Made by a program: the position numbers and the translations under genes | The notes under the pieces: model-generated | What the model saw: only the letters and a program-made list of their open reading frames with translations | Told to the model about the DNA's origin: nothing | Databases searched by the model: none | NCBI RefSeq assembly: GCF_002953215.1 | Contig: NZ_CP026378.1 | Span: 2,090,540-2,154,539, forward strand | Length of the DNA: 64,000 bases | Direction: 5' to 3' | From: Mixta calida | GTDB taxonomy: Bacteria; Pseudomonadota; Gammaproteobacteria; Enterobacterales; Enterobacteriaceae | In this document: one piece after another, positions 50,367 to 60,050 of the stretch | Layout of the letters: each line of letters starts with the position of its first letter | Position numbering within the stretch: position 1 is the first letter of the stretch

Positions 50367-51350
50367 ATGCACAAATTCACTAAAGCGTTAGCCGCCGTTG
50401 GACTGGCTGCCGTTATGTCACAATCCGCTATCGCCGAAACCATGAAATTAGGCTTCCTGGTGAAACAGCCGGAAGAGCCCTGGTTCCAGACCGAATGGAA
50501 GTTCGCTGATAAGGCGGGCAAGGATCTCGGCTTTGAGGTGATCAAAATCGCCGTGCCGGACGGCGAAAAAACGCTGAACGCCATCGACAGCCTGGCGGCC
50601 AGCGGCGCGAAGGGCTTCGTTATCTGTACGCCGGACCCGAAACTCGGCTCGGCGATCATGGCGAAAGCGCGCAGCTACGACCTGAAGGTGATCGCGGTGG
50701 ACGATCAGTTCGTCACCGCCAAAGGCAAGCCGATGGAAACCGTGCCGCTGGTGATGATGGCGGCGACCAAAATCGGCGAGCGCCAGGGCCAGGAACTCTA
50801 TAAGGAGATGCAGAAGCGCGGCTGGGATGTGAAAAACTCAGCGGTGATGGCGATCACCGCCAACGAGCTGGACACCGCGCGTCGCCGCACCTCCGGTTCG
50901 ATTGAGGCGCTGAAGGCGGCGGGCTTCCCGGAAAAACAGATCTATCAGGTGCCGACCAAATCAAACGATATCCCCGGCGCGTTTGACGCCGCCAACTCGC
51001 TGCTGGTGCAGCATCCTGAAGTGAAGCACTGGCTGATCGTCGGCATGAACGACAACACCGTGCTGGGCGGCGTGCGCGCTTCCGAAGGGCAGGGATTCAA
51101 GGCGCCGGACGTGATCGGCATCGGCATCAACGGCGTCGACGCCATCAGCGAACTCTCCAAAGGCCAGGCGACCGGCTTCTACGGCTCGCTGCTGCCCAGC
51201 CCGGACGTTCACGGCTATAAGAGCATTCAGATGCTCTATAACTGGACGACCAAAGGCGAAGAGCCGGCGAAATTCACCGAAGTCACCGACGTGGTGCTGA
51301 TCACCCGCGACAACTTTAAAGCCGAGCTGGCGAAAAAAGGGCTGATGTAA
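50367..51350 (+). CDS. araF: L-arabinose-binding periplasmic protein AraF
   Basis: 327 residues from ATG 50367 (GGAG 6 nt before). Signal peptide to about SAIA-ET (residue 23). The mature start MKLGFLVKQPEEPWFQTEW and the block NDNTVLGGVRASEGQGF match AraF. High-affinity binding protein for AraGH. First gene of araFGH. Confidence 0.96.
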   Translation: MHKFTKALAAVGLAAVMSQSAIAETMKLGFLVKQPEEPWFQTEWKFADKAGKDLGFEVIKIAVPDGEKTLNAIDSLAASGAKGFVICTPDPKLGSAIMAKARSYDLKVIAVDDQFVTAKGKPMETVPLVMMAATKIGERQGQELYKEMQKRGWDVKNSAVMAITANELDTARRRTSGSIEALKAAGFPEKQIYQVPTKSNDIPGAFDAANSLLVQHPEVKHWLIVGMNDNTVLGGVRASEGQGFKAPDVIGIGINGVDAISELSKGQATGFYGSLLPSPDVHGYKSIQMLYNWTTKGEEPAKFTEVTDVVLITRDNFKAELAKKGLM

Positions 51351-51439
51351 GCCGTTCCGACACCGTTGGGCGCGACGCGCCCGTTTAATCACGCGCCGGT
51401 TCGCCGGCGTCTATTATGAACAGGCAATGCGGAGTCACC

Positions 51440-52963
51440 ATGAACACTGATTCAGCCTTTCTGTCGTTTCATGGCATCAGTAAAACCTTTCCCGGCGTGA
51501 AGGCGCTACAGGATATCAGCTTTCACTGTCGCGCTGGCGAAGTGCATGCGCTGATGGGCGAGAACGGCGCCGGGAAATCGACGCTGCTGAAAATCCTGAG
51601 CGGCAGCTATCAGCCAAGCGGCGGCACTATCCAGATCCAGGGGCGGCCGGTCAGTTTCGGTCATACCACCGACGCGCTTAATGCTGGCGTCGCCATCATC
51701 TACCAGGAGCTGCATCTGGTGCCGGAGATGAGCGTGGCGGAAAACATCTATCTCGGTCAGCTGCCGCAGCGCGGCGGGCTGGTGAATCGCAAACTGCTGC
51801 GCTACGAAGCGGGGCTACAGCTAAAAAACTTAGGGATGGATATCGATCCTGATACCCCGCTGAAATACCTTTCGCTCGGCCAGTGGCAGATGGTGGAGAT
51901 CGCCAAGGCGCTGGCGCGCAACGCCAAAATTATCGCCTTTGACGAGCCGACCAGCTCGCTGTCGGCACGCGAAATCGAACAGCTGTTCCGCGTTATCCGC
52001 CAGCTGCGCGCCGAAGGAAGGGTGGTGCTCTATGTCTCGCACCGTATGGAGGAGATCTTCGCCCTCAGCGACGCGATTACCGTGTTTAAAGATGGCCGCT
52101 ATGTGCGCACCTTCGACGACGTGCCGAACACCAGCCACGACATGCTGGTGCAGGCGATGGTCGGACGCGATCTGGGCGATGTTTACGGCTACGCCCCGCG
52201 CGAACATGGGCCGGTGCGTTTGCAGCTGGAGGGCGTGCATGCGGTTGGTGTCAGAACACCGGTATCGCTCAGCGTGCGCGCTGGCGAAATTGTCGGGCTG
52301 TTCGGCCTGGTCGGAGCCGGGCGCAGCGAGCTGATGAAAGGGCTGTTCGGCGCCACGCGCCTGAAGGCGGGCCGCGTGCTGCTCGACGGCCAGCCGCTGG
52401 CCATCAGCGAACCCTCTGACGCCATTCGCGCCGGAATTATGCTCTGCCCGGAAGACCGCAAAGCGGACGGCATTATTCCGGTGCATTCGGTGCGCGACAA
52501 TATCAACATTTCCGCGCGCCGCAATAACCTGACGGCAGGCTGCCTGATCGATCACCGCTGGGAGTCGCACAACGCCGACAAACATATCCGTTCGCTGAAT
52601 ATTAAAACGCCCACCGCCGATCAGCTGATCATGAATCTCTCTGGCGGCAACCAGCAGAAGGCGATCCTCGGCCGCTGGCTGTCGGAAGAGATGAAGGTCA
52701 TCCTGCTCGATGAGCCGACGCGCGGCATCGACGTGGGCGCTAAACATGAGATCTATAACCTGATTTACGCGCTGGCGCAGCAGGGCATCGCCGTGCTGTT
52801 CGCCTCCAGCGATCTGCCCGAAGTCATGGGGCTGGCCGACCGCATCCTGGTGATGCGCGAAGGCGAGATCGCCGGGGAACTGTTACATGATGAGGCAACG
52901 GAACAGCTGACGCTGAGCCTTGCCATGCCGAAAAACACGCAACAGACGGCCGCCGTGGCCTGA
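51440..52963 (+). CDS. araG: L-arabinose ABC transporter ATPase AraG
   Basis: 507 residues from ATG 51440. Two ABC domains: Walker [10 protein letters not shown] near residue 42, Walker [13 protein letters not shown]; second domain [15 protein letters not shown] and [16 protein letters not shown] with a degenerate Walker A (GLVGAGRSE). It powers AraH. Related to YtfR in the same window, but the two are diverged. Confidence 0.96.
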   Translation: MNTDSAFLSFHGISKTFPGVKALQDISFHCRAGEVHALMGENGAGKSTLLKILSGSYQPSGGTIQIQGRPVSFGHTTDALNAGVAIIYQELHLVPEMSVAENIYLGQLPQRGGLVNRKLLRYEAGLQLKNLGMDIDPDTPLKYLSLGQWQMVEIAKALARNAKIIAFDEPTSSLSAREIEQLFRVIRQLRAEGRVVLYVSHRMEEIFALSDAITVFKDGRYVRTFDDVPNTSHDMLVQAMVGRDLGDVYGYAPREHGPVRLQLEGVHAVGVRTPVSLSVRAGEIVGLFGLVGAGRSELMKGLFGATRLKAGRVLLDGQPLAISEPSDAIRAGIMLCPEDRKADGIIPVHSVRDNINISARRNNLTAGCLIDHRWESHNADKHIRSLNIKTPTADQLIMNLSGGNQQKAILGRWLSEEMKVILLDEPTRGIDVGAKHEIYNLIYALAQQGIAVLFASSDLPEVMGLADRILVMREGEIAGELLHDEATEQLTLSLAMPKNTQQTAAVA

Positions 52964-52978
52964 TGCAGGAGTAACGCT

Positions 52979-53965
52979 ATGTCTTCATCCACGACTTCAA
53001 ATACGCCGCCGGTGTCGCGCTCCGGTTTCCGCTTTGGCCGTATCTGGGACAACTTCGGTATGCTGGTGGTTTTCGCCGTGCTGTTTATCGCCTGCGTGCT
53101 GTTTATTCCTAACTTCGGCTCCTTTATCAATATGAAGGGCCTGGGACTGGCGATGTCGATGTCCGGCATGGTCGCCTGCGGCATGTTGTTCTGCCTGGCG
53201 TCAGGGGATTTCGACCTCTCCGTCGCCTCGGTCATTGCCTGCGCGGGCGTCACGACCGCGGTGGTGATCAATATGAGCGAAAGCCTGTGGCTGGGCATCG
53301 GCGCCGGGCTGCTGCTGGGCGTGCTCTGCGGTTTCGTTAACGGCTTCGTGATCGCCAAACTGAAGATCAACGCCCTGATCACCACGCTGGCGACCATGCA
53401 GATCGTGCGCGGCCTGGCCTACATCTTCTCTGACGGCAAAGCGGTCGGCATTGAAGATGAGCGCTTCTTCGAGCTGGGCTACGCTACCTGGTTCGGCCTG
53501 CCGGCGCCGATCTGGCTGACCATCGGCACCATGATCATCTTTGGTTTCCTGCTGAACAAAACCACCTTCGGGCGCAACACACTGGCGATCGGCGGCAACG
53601 AAGAGGCGGCGCGGCTGGCGGGCGTGCCGGTGGTGCGCACCCGCATCATTATCTTTATTCTCTCCGGCCTGGTCTCCGCAGCGGCGGGCATTATTCTGGC
53701 GTCGCGCATGACCAGCGGTCAGCCGATGACCTCGCTGGGCTATGAGCTGATCGTCATCTCCGCCTGCGTGCTGGGCGGCGTATCGCTGAAGGGCGGCATC
53801 GGCAAGATCTCCTACGTGGTGGCGGGGGTGCTGATCCTCGGCACCGTTGAGAATGCGATGAATTTGCTGAATATCTCACCCTTCTCACAGTATGTGGTGC
53901 GCGGTCTGATACTGTTGGCGGCGGTGATTTTCGACCGCTACAAACAGAGCCATAAAGCGGCCTGA
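52979..53965 (+). CDS. araH: L-arabinose ABC transporter permease AraH
   Basis: 328 residues with about ten membrane helices. CUT2 signatures LASGDFDLSVASVIA and NTLAIGGNEEAARLAGV are in the expected places. It follows araG by 15 bp; araC follows by 56 bp on the same strand. Confidence 0.95.
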   Translation: MSSSTTSNTPPVSRSGFRFGRIWDNFGMLVVFAVLFIACVLFIPNFGSFINMKGLGLAMSMSGMVACGMLFCLASGDFDLSVASVIACAGVTTAVVINMSESLWLGIGAGLLLGVLCGFVNGFVIAKLKINALITTLATMQIVRGLAYIFSDGKAVGIEDERFFELGYATWFGLPAPIWLTIGTMIIFGFLLNKTTFGRNTLAIGGNEEAARLAGVPVVRTRIIIFILSGLVSAAAGIILASRMTSGQPMTSLGYELIVISACVLGGVSLKGGIGKISYVVAGVLILGTVENAMNLLNISPFSQYVVRGLILLAAVIFDRYKQSHKAA

Positions 53966-54021
53966 TCGTCGCGGGCAGCCTGGCTGCCCGCCATACCTGA
54001 CGCTTCGCTACGAGGATTATT

Positions 54022-54939
54022 ATGTACCATCGTCAACCGATTGAGTCACAGCCCAACCCCCTGCTGCCGGGCTACCCCTTCAACGCCTGGCTGGTGGCCG
54101 GACTGACGCCGATCAGCGCCGGCGGCGCGCTCGATTTCTGTATCGATCGTCCGCACGGCATGAAAGGCTACATTATCAACCTGACGATAAAAGGGCGGGG
54201 ACGCGTGTTTGAGGGCGACAGGGCGTTCGACTGCGAGCCGGGCGACATGCTGCTGTTTCAGCCGAAAACGCCGCACTTCTATGGCCGCGCGCCGGACAGC
54301 GACAGCTGGTATCACCGCTGGATCTACTTTCGTCCGCGCGCCTACTGGCACGACTGGCTGCGCTGGCAGGACGAGACCCACAGCGTGGGCCGCCTGCGTC
54401 TGCCGGAATCGCTGCGCGGCGAGTTTGACCGTCTGTTCGCTAATATTGAACAAACGCACAACTCCGGGCGGCGCTTCGCCGAGGAGCTGGCGATGAACCT
54501 GCTGGAGCGGCTGCTGCTGCGGGCGGTAGAGGAAGATCCGCGTTCGCATCAGCAAATCCGCGATCCGCGCATTATTGAGGCGTGCCAGTATGTCACCAGC
54601 AACCTGGCGGGCGAGCTAAAAATTGAGGCGGTGGCGAAGCACGTCTGCCTGTCGCCTTCGCGTCTGGCGCATCTGTTCCGCGAGCAGATGGGCGTCAATC
54701 TTCTGCGCTGGCGCGAAGATCAGCGTGTGATCCGCGCCAAGCTGCTGCTGCAAACCACGCAGGAGCCGATCGCCTCGATTGGCCGCGAGGTGGGCTATGA
54801 CGATCAGCTCTATTTTTCACGCGTATTCCGCAAACGTGTCGGCGTCAGCCCCAGCGACTTCCGCCGCCGCAGCCAGGATGCGCACGACGCGCTGGTGGCG
54901 CAGGAGACCTGGCAGCTGCCGAAGCGGGCGGGCGAATAG
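54022..54939 (+). CDS. araC: arabinose-responsive regulator AraC
   Basis: 305 residues. N-terminal cupin arm and ligand domain ([36 protein letters not shown]), then two HTH motifs in the C-terminus, ending [23 protein letters not shown]. It activates ara genes with arabinose and represses without it. Here it is downstream of araFGH instead of divergent from araB, so its expression may partly depend on the transporter operon. It is about a dozen residues longer than the 292 of E. coli. Confidence 0.95.
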   Translation: MYHRQPIESQPNPLLPGYPFNAWLVAGLTPISAGGALDFCIDRPHGMKGYIINLTIKGRGRVFEGDRAFDCEPGDMLLFQPKTPHFYGRAPDSDSWYHRWIYFRPRAYWHDWLRWQDETHSVGRLRLPESLRGEFDRLFANIEQTHNSGRRFAEELAMNLLERLLLRAVEEDPRSHQQIRDPRIIEACQYVTSNLAGELKIEAVAKHVCLSPSRLAHLFREQMGVNLLRWREDQRVIRAKLLLQTTQEPIASIGREVGYDDQLYFSRVFRKRVGVSPSDFRRRSQDAHDALVAQETWQLPKRAGE

Positions 54940-55080
54940 CGTCATTTGCGGCGCGAAAGGGTGGCGACGGGCAATTAACCAGCAGTCGGCGTAACATCTT
55001 GCGCAATTATCTGGCATAGTTGCGCAACTTATTTTTATACTACTCTGCACTTTATCTTAACCTGTGAAAGAGAGTGCTTC

Positions 55081-56085
55081 ATGATTGACGCCCGCCTGCC
55101 GCTTACCGACATTCATCGCCATCTTGATGGCAATATCCGCGCTGCGACCATTCTCGATTTAGGCCGTGAATTTAATATCGCGCTGCCCGCCAGCGACCTC
55201 GACGCGCTGCGTCCGCATGTGCAGGTGGTGGAGAACCAGCCCGATCTGGTCAGCTTCCTGCAAAAGCTCGACTGGGGCGTGAAGGTGCTGGGATCGCTCG
55301 ACGCCTGCCGCCGCGTGGCGCTGGAGAACGTCGAGGACGCCGCGCGCGCGGGCATTCATTATGCCGAACTGCGCTTTTCGCCGGGCTATATGGCGATGAA
55401 CCATAACCTGCCGATCGCTGGCGTGGTGGAAGCGGTAATCGACGGCGTGCGCGCCGGCTGTCAACAGCACAATATCGATGTGCGTCTGATCGGCATTATG
55501 AGCCGCACCTTTGGCGAAGAGGCGTGTCTGAACGAGCTGGATGGCCTGCTGGCGCATCGCGACGGCATTACCGCCGTCGATCTGGCGGGCGATGAGCTGG
55601 GCTTCCCCGGCAGCGAGTTCCTGAGCCACTTTAACCGCGCGCGCGACGCTGGTTTTCGCGTCACGGTGCATGCTGGCGAAGCCGCTGGCGCCGACAGCAT
55701 CTGGCAGGCGATTCGCGAGCTGGGCGCCGAACGTATCGGTCACGGCGTGAAGGCGGTGGAAGACCCGGCGCTGATGGATTTCCTCGCGGAGCACCGCATC
55801 GGCATCGAGTCCTGCCTGACTTCTAACATTCAGACCAGCACCGTGGCGCACCTCTCCCATCATCCGCTGGTCACATTCCTCGATCACGGCATTCTGGCGA
55901 CGCTGAACACCGACGATCCGGCGGTGCAGGGCATTGAGATCGGTCACGAGTACCAGGTGGCCGCGCCGCAGGCGGGCCTGTCCGCTGCGCATATTCGCCA
56001 GGCGCAGGAGAACGGCCTGACCATCGCCTTCCTGAGCGAAGAAGAGAAACAGCGCATCCGTCAGCGCGTGGCGGACCAGGCTTGA
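55081..56085 (+). CDS. add: adenosine deaminase
   Basis: 334 residues. Zinc ligands His12 and His14 (DIHRHLDGN), His197 and Glu200 ([10 protein letters not shown]), His221 (ERIGHG) and the Asp pair in [10 protein letters not shown] are all present. It deaminates adenosine and deoxyadenosine to inosine forms. In E. coli add lies right next to the cnu/blr area, so the sugar-transport block here is an insertion into that junction or a loss in E. coli. Confidence 0.97.
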   Translation: MIDARLPLTDIHRHLDGNIRAATILDLGREFNIALPASDLDALRPHVQVVENQPDLVSFLQKLDWGVKVLGSLDACRRVALENVEDAARAGIHYAELRFSPGYMAMNHNLPIAGVVEAVIDGVRAGCQQHNIDVRLIGIMSRTFGEEACLNELDGLLAHRDGITAVDLAGDELGFPGSEFLSHFNRARDAGFRVTVHAGEAAGADSIWQAIRELGAERIGHGVKAVEDPALMDFLAEHRIGIESCLTSNIQTSTVAHLSHHPLVTFLDHGILATLNTDDPAVQGIEIGHEYQVAAPQAGLSAAHIRQAQENGLTIAFLSEEEKQRIRQRVADQA

Positions 56086-56116
56086 AACGCCCTGGCCCGC
56101 AGAGTGATACGGCGGG

Positions 56117-56899
56117 TCAGAGCGGCCGGGCAATGACAATGCCCGGTCGCGTTTTAATATAAGAGAGCAGGGGCATATCGACGACCTTATTATTGCTTTT
56201 CAGTGAAGAGGCGTTGCGGAACCAAACCTGCTGGTCTTTTTTAATAATAATGCCGGTATGTGAAACATCCAGTCCCGCCAGGGGTGAATAAAATCCTACA
56301 TAATCACCCGTCTGTAAGGCCTCTAATGTCGCATTATTAATATTTTTAGCGGGGATATAATGGATAACTCGTTGCCTGACTGGCACTCCAGGTAAATAGT
56401 GTCCGCCGTCGGCTTTTAAATTAAGCTGTTTAGTAACCTTAATCGTGGAGGTATTTAGCTGGTCTGTAATATCGCGCGCATTCAGGGGCGGCAGGCTGAA
56501 CCAGTCAGAGAAAAAGTGTTTGCGCTGGCTAAAACTCACTTCGCCCTGATGATAGCGCGTAAGGCGCAGCTGGGTAAAAAAGCCATTGCGGCTGCTGGCG
56601 TGGCTAAGCGCGGCAACATAGTCCAGCAGGGTAAAGCAGTCCACGCCGTTAAAATTCACCACCAGCTGCTCCGGGACGCTTTCACTGCCGATGAGCGTAT
56701 CTGCCTGATAAGGCGTACCGAGAAAACTGGCAGAAATAGCGGCGATTTTTTCCGATAAAGGTTTATTACGAGCGGGAATAACCTGTTGTTGAATGAGCTC
56801 ATTAAGCCGTTCGTCGCTTTGCTTATCGATTACCGGGCGCGGACAGGATGTACAGGCTGAAACGGAGAATATTAATAATATGGGTGCTAGTAATTTCAT
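56117..56899 (-). CDS. DUF1460 (NlpC/P60-like amidase fold) lipoprotein
   Basis: 260 residues from ATG 56899, with AAGGAA before it. The lipobox FSVSAC ends in Cys16, so it is probably an outer-membrane lipoprotein. The DUF1460 catalytic-type Cys is in NGVDCFTLLDYV and the His in DVSHTGIIIK. Structures of this family show a papain/NlpC-like fold linked to N-acetylmuramoyl-L-alanine or gamma-Glu amidase activity; the substrate here is unknown. Its DNA is visibly AT-richer than both neighbours, suggesting transfer. E. coli has no equivalent at this position. Confidence 0.83.
   Translation of the reverse strand: MKLLAPILLIFSVSACTSCPRPVIDKQSDERLNELIQQQVIPARNKPLSEKIAAISASFLGTPYQADTLIGSESVPEQLVVNFNGVDCFTLLDYVAALSHASSRNGFFTQLRLTRYHQGEVSFSQRKHFFSDWFSLPPLNARDITDQLNTSTIKVTKQLNLKADGGHYLPGVPVRQRVIHYIPAKNINNATLEALQTGDYVGFYSPLAGLDVSHTGIIIKKDQQVWFRNASSLKSNNKVVDMPLLSYIKTRPGIVIARPL
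56122..56156 (+). terminator. terminator of add, inside the end of the convergent gene
   Basis: Stem GCGGCCGGGCA and TGCCCGGTCGC around a 7-base loop, followed by GTTTTAAT. It covers the last codons of the convergent DUF1460 gene (56117-56899), so the same bases code for its C-terminal residues. Confidence 0.75.
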
Positions 56900-57036
56900 T
56901 TTAATTCCTTTTATATTATCTCGGGCAGGCAAGATATAACCTCGTTCCTGAGGAAAGATGGGCATCATTAATAAATAATCATCGAATCGCAAGGCTTATT
57001 TTTTATGGCTGAGAGCAAGCGCGCAAAATAATATCA

Positions 57037-57064
57037 ATAAAAAGGGCGACCTGTTGTCGCCCTA
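57037..57064 (-). terminator. terminator of ydgA
   Basis: Minus-strand hairpin AGGGCGAC-AACAG-GTCGCCCT followed by TTTTATT, 35 bp after the ydgA stop. Confidence 0.82.
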
Positions 57065-57098
57065 ATAATTAACGCTATGTTGAATGCGTCAGGCCCGT

Positions 57099-58598
57099 TT
57101 ATTCCGGCAGGCCTTCTGTGGACGGTGCGCCCAACATATAGCGGGAGAGGAAGCCATCAAGCGGCATCTTCTCGCCGTTCATCGTCACCTGCGCGCCGTT
57201 GTATTGCAGGCTGGTGACAATATTGTCATCCTGCTGGGTGGTCAGACGGAACATCTGGCCCATCGCCGCCAGACCTTTAACCTGCTGATCCGCCAGTTTG
57301 ACGGCGTCCGCTTCCTGATAGCCTTCCGCCATCGCCACCTGCTTCATCATTTCCGTCGCCATCGGCATGCTGATCACCAGCTTGCCGTCCAGCGTTTTCA
57401 GCACACGATTCAGCGCGTCGGAGAGCGTTTTCGCCTCGCCCTGCGCGGTTGCCGGATCTTTAAAGTGCGCCGCGAAATTAAAGGTGCTTTCGCCCTTATC
57501 GTTTTTCCAGCTCAGCGGCGCAACCGTCACCACCGGATCGCCTTTCAGCAGCAGCGGCAGGTTAGCCGCCAGAATCTGACGCATGCCTTCCTGATAGCGC
57601 GCCGGATCTTTATCGATGCCGGGCTGGTTGAGCAGCGCCTGCATCTGGCTGTTGTAATTGTCCCCGAAGGTTTTCAGCGCCTGACCATCGAACTGCGACA
57701 GTTTCATGGTCAGCTTGCCGGAACCAAAATGACGGTTTTCCAGCTTCAGGCTATCGACCACGTAATCCATCTGGCCAGAGATGGTGTTGCCGTTGGCGTC
57801 GAACTGCGTTTTGACATCGGTGCCTTCCAGCACCGCCGCTTCCTGGCCGTTAACGCTGGCGGAAAATTTCTTCAGCGCCAGATGCTGATCGCCGATGCGC
57901 ACGCCCTGCGGGCTGAGGTGGGTGTTGCCGTTGAGGGTGATGCCGTTGAGGGTAAACAGCACCGGCTGGTTCGCCTCGTTCCTGACCGTCAGCGCGATGC
58001 TGTCGATATCGCTGTCAAAGTTGACCTGGTCGCCTTTGCTGTCGCTGTCGATGCCCAGCGTGCCGCCGTTCCAGGCGTAGCGCTCGCCGCTTTCCGCATT
58101 CTGATAATCGAGCGGCAGCAGACGGATCGCCGAGGCGGTCGCGCCGCTGTAGCCGATGCGCGTGTCTGCTTCAATCACCGACTTGCCTTTGCTCAGCTCA
58201 AACAGCTTTTTCAGCGCCGGGGTATTCTCCAGCTCGCTGTGCACTGACGCCATGCTCGGAATCAGGTTGAATCTCTTCAGCTGGGCGAAGGGGAAAGGAC
58301 CGTGATCGATGGTTTCGTTAAGCACGACGCTCTGTCCGGGTTTCAGCAGGGCGTTGTCTTCCGTTTGCGAGCTGGCCTGCACCACCAGCTGCGTGCGGCT
58401 GGTGAAAATGCCGCGCTGGTAGTTTTGATAGCTCACTTTCAGGCGGCTGTCGGGAGCAATCTGCGCCAGCTGCGCGTTGGCGTTTTGCACGATTTGATCC
58501 ATATGGCTTTCGATCTGTTTGCCTGTTATCCAGGCGGCGCCCGTCCAGATTACGCCCAGTGCGATCACCACGCCGACCGCAATTTTCGTCTTTTTCAT
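57099..58598 (-). CDS. ydgA: DUF945 protein YdgA
   Basis: 499 residues (E. coli 502). One N-terminal membrane anchor (VGVVIALGVIWTGAAWITG) is followed by a large repetitive beta-rich periplasmic domain. Conserved DUF945 elements include YQRGIFTSR and NETIDHGPFP. Function is not established; it is a mostly periplasmic membrane-tethered protein. It lies beside manA as in E. coli. Confidence 0.92.
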   Translation of the reverse strand: MKKTKIAVGVVIALGVIWTGAAWITGKQIESHMDQIVQNANAQLAQIAPDSRLKVSYQNYQRGIFTSRTQLVVQASSQTEDNALLKPGQSVVLNETIDHGPFPFAQLKRFNLIPSMASVHSELENTPALKKLFELSKGKSVIEADTRIGYSGATASAIRLLPLDYQNAESGERYAWNGGTLGIDSDSKGDQVNFDSDIDSIALTVRNEANQPVLFTLNGITLNGNTHLSPQGVRIGDQHLALKKFSASVNGQEAAVLEGTDVKTQFDANGNTISGQMDYVVDSLKLENRHFGSGKLTMKLSQFDGQALKTFGDNYNSQMQALLNQPGIDKDPARYQEGMRQILAANLPLLLKGDPVVTVAPLSWKNDKGESTFNFAAHFKDPATAQGEAKTLSDALNRVLKTLDGKLVISMPMATEMMKQVAMAEGYQEADAVKLADQQVKGLAAMGQMFRLTTQQDDNIVTSLQYNGAQVTMNGEKMPLDGFLSRYMLGAPSTEGLPE

Positions 58599-58672
58599 CG
58601 ATTCGTCCTTTTGCCGGCATCAATGCCTGATATTAATTTCTTGAATAATCATAGCATTTACTGGTGAAGCCG

Positions 58673-59848
58673 TCAGCCCAGCCGAGTGCAGACGCGGGCG
58701 AGGCGGCCTTCTCCCTGTACGGAGACCGACGCTTCGCTGGCGGCGACGAAACAGGATTCGCCCGGATTCAGCGTCAGGCGCTGCGCGCCGCTTGTCAGCT
58801 CCGCTTTCCCTTCGATGCAAAACAGGATGGCGGCGCTTTGCTGAGTGAGCGACGTCGGCGCGTCATTCAGCAGATGCACCGAAAAGGCGAAATCCTCGAC
58901 CGGCACCGGGAACCGTAGCTCGTCGCCCTCGCGTTCCGGCACGGTAAGCAGGCTGTCGCTGGCGCGTGGCGCAAATTTGACGTTCGCCATCAGCTCCGGC
59001 ACGTCGATATGTTTGGGCGTCAGCCCGGCGCGCAGCACGTTGTCCGAGTTGGCCATCACCTCCAGCGCCACGCCGTGCAGATAGGCATGCGGCGTTTCGG
59101 CGAACAGAAACATCGCTTCGCCCGGTTGCAGTTCAATCACGTTCAGCAGCAGCGGCGAGAAAAGCCCGCTGTCGTCAGGCCAGAATTCAGCGATGCGCTG
59201 AATCGTATCCCACGGCTCGCCGCTGTAGCTTTGCAGCGTGGCGGTAAGGATATCGATCGCGCGCGCTTTCTCCTCATCCTGTAACGAAAGCAGGGTAGAA
59301 AAGAGCGACGCCAGATGCTTTTCATCCGGCTGTTGCAGGAAATGTGCGATAGCAGGATGCGCGCCCGCCACCGGCTGCAATAGCGAGACGATCTCGCGCA
59401 GCTCGCGGAAACCGTTTATCGCCTGGAAGGGCGTCAGGGCATAAACCAGCTCCGGCTTGTGATTGGCGTCCTTATAGTTGCGCTCCGGCGCGCTGAGCGG
59501 CACGCCCGCTGCGTTTTCGCGAGCGAAACCCGCTTCCGCCGCCGCCTTACCCGGATGAACCTGGACAGATAAGGGCTGCGCGGCGCACAAAACCTTAAAC
59601 AGAAAGGGCAGTTCGCCGAAGCGCGCCGCCACCTTTGCGCCGAGCATGCTGTTTTTATCGGCGTCGATGACCTCGCGCAGCGATCGCTGCTGGCCGTCAA
59701 TCAACACCGTCGAGCTACTTTTCGGATGCGCGCCCATCCACAGCTCGGCCATCGGCTGCTGCGACGGATTTTCAATGCCGTAGAGATCGGTTAAGGCATG
59801 GGTGCTGCCCCAGGCATAGTGTTGCAGCGTATTGTGAAGCTTAAACAT
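58673..59848 (-). CDS. manA: mannose-6-phosphate isomerase
   Basis: 391 residues from ATG 59848 (MFKLHNTLQHYAWGSTHAL), the E. coli length. Zinc ligands are in LSVQVHPGK (Gln and His), NHKPEL (Glu) and TPHAYLHG (His). It interconverts mannose 6-phosphate and fructose 6-phosphate, feeding GDP-mannose or glycolysis. The ribosome-binding site GGGAGA is close to the ATG. fumC follows divergently after 202 bp; fumA, between them in E. coli, is absent. Confidence 0.97.
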   Translation of the reverse strand: MFKLHNTLQHYAWGSTHALTDLYGIENPSQQPMAELWMGAHPKSSSTVLIDGQQRSLREVIDADKNSMLGAKVAARFGELPFLFKVLCAAQPLSVQVHPGKAAAEAGFARENAAGVPLSAPERNYKDANHKPELVYALTPFQAINGFRELREIVSLLQPVAGAHPAIAHFLQQPDEKHLASLFSTLLSLQDEEKARAIDILTATLQSYSGEPWDTIQRIAEFWPDDSGLFSPLLLNVIELQPGEAMFLFAETPHAYLHGVALEVMANSDNVLRAGLTPKHIDVPELMANVKFAPRASDSLLTVPEREGDELRFPVPVEDFAFSVHLLNDAPTSLTQQSAAILFCIEGKAELTSGAQRLTLNPGESCFVAASEASVSVQGEGRLARVCTRLG

Positions 59849-60050
59849 GGTTTCTCCCTTTCCGCGGGCCGTTAACAGCACACTATTAAAGCAGAAACGT
59901 CTTGTTAAACCACGATGCAAGTCAAATAAGGACGACTGGCTCGCATAATGTTAAATTATTGTATGTCACACTATGGCCCGCGCTCGCTGTGTCGGATACG
60001 CACAGGTCAGAGCTATTTAAATCATACGTTTGTGCTTAAGGAGAGAAGTA

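Noticed and set aside
59940..59958. dif-like sequence CGCATAATGTTAAAT upstream of fumC
   Set aside because: It resembles pieces of both arms of dif, but without the 6-bp centre and correct arm spacing; a real dif needs two 11-bp arms. More likely part of the fumC promoter.
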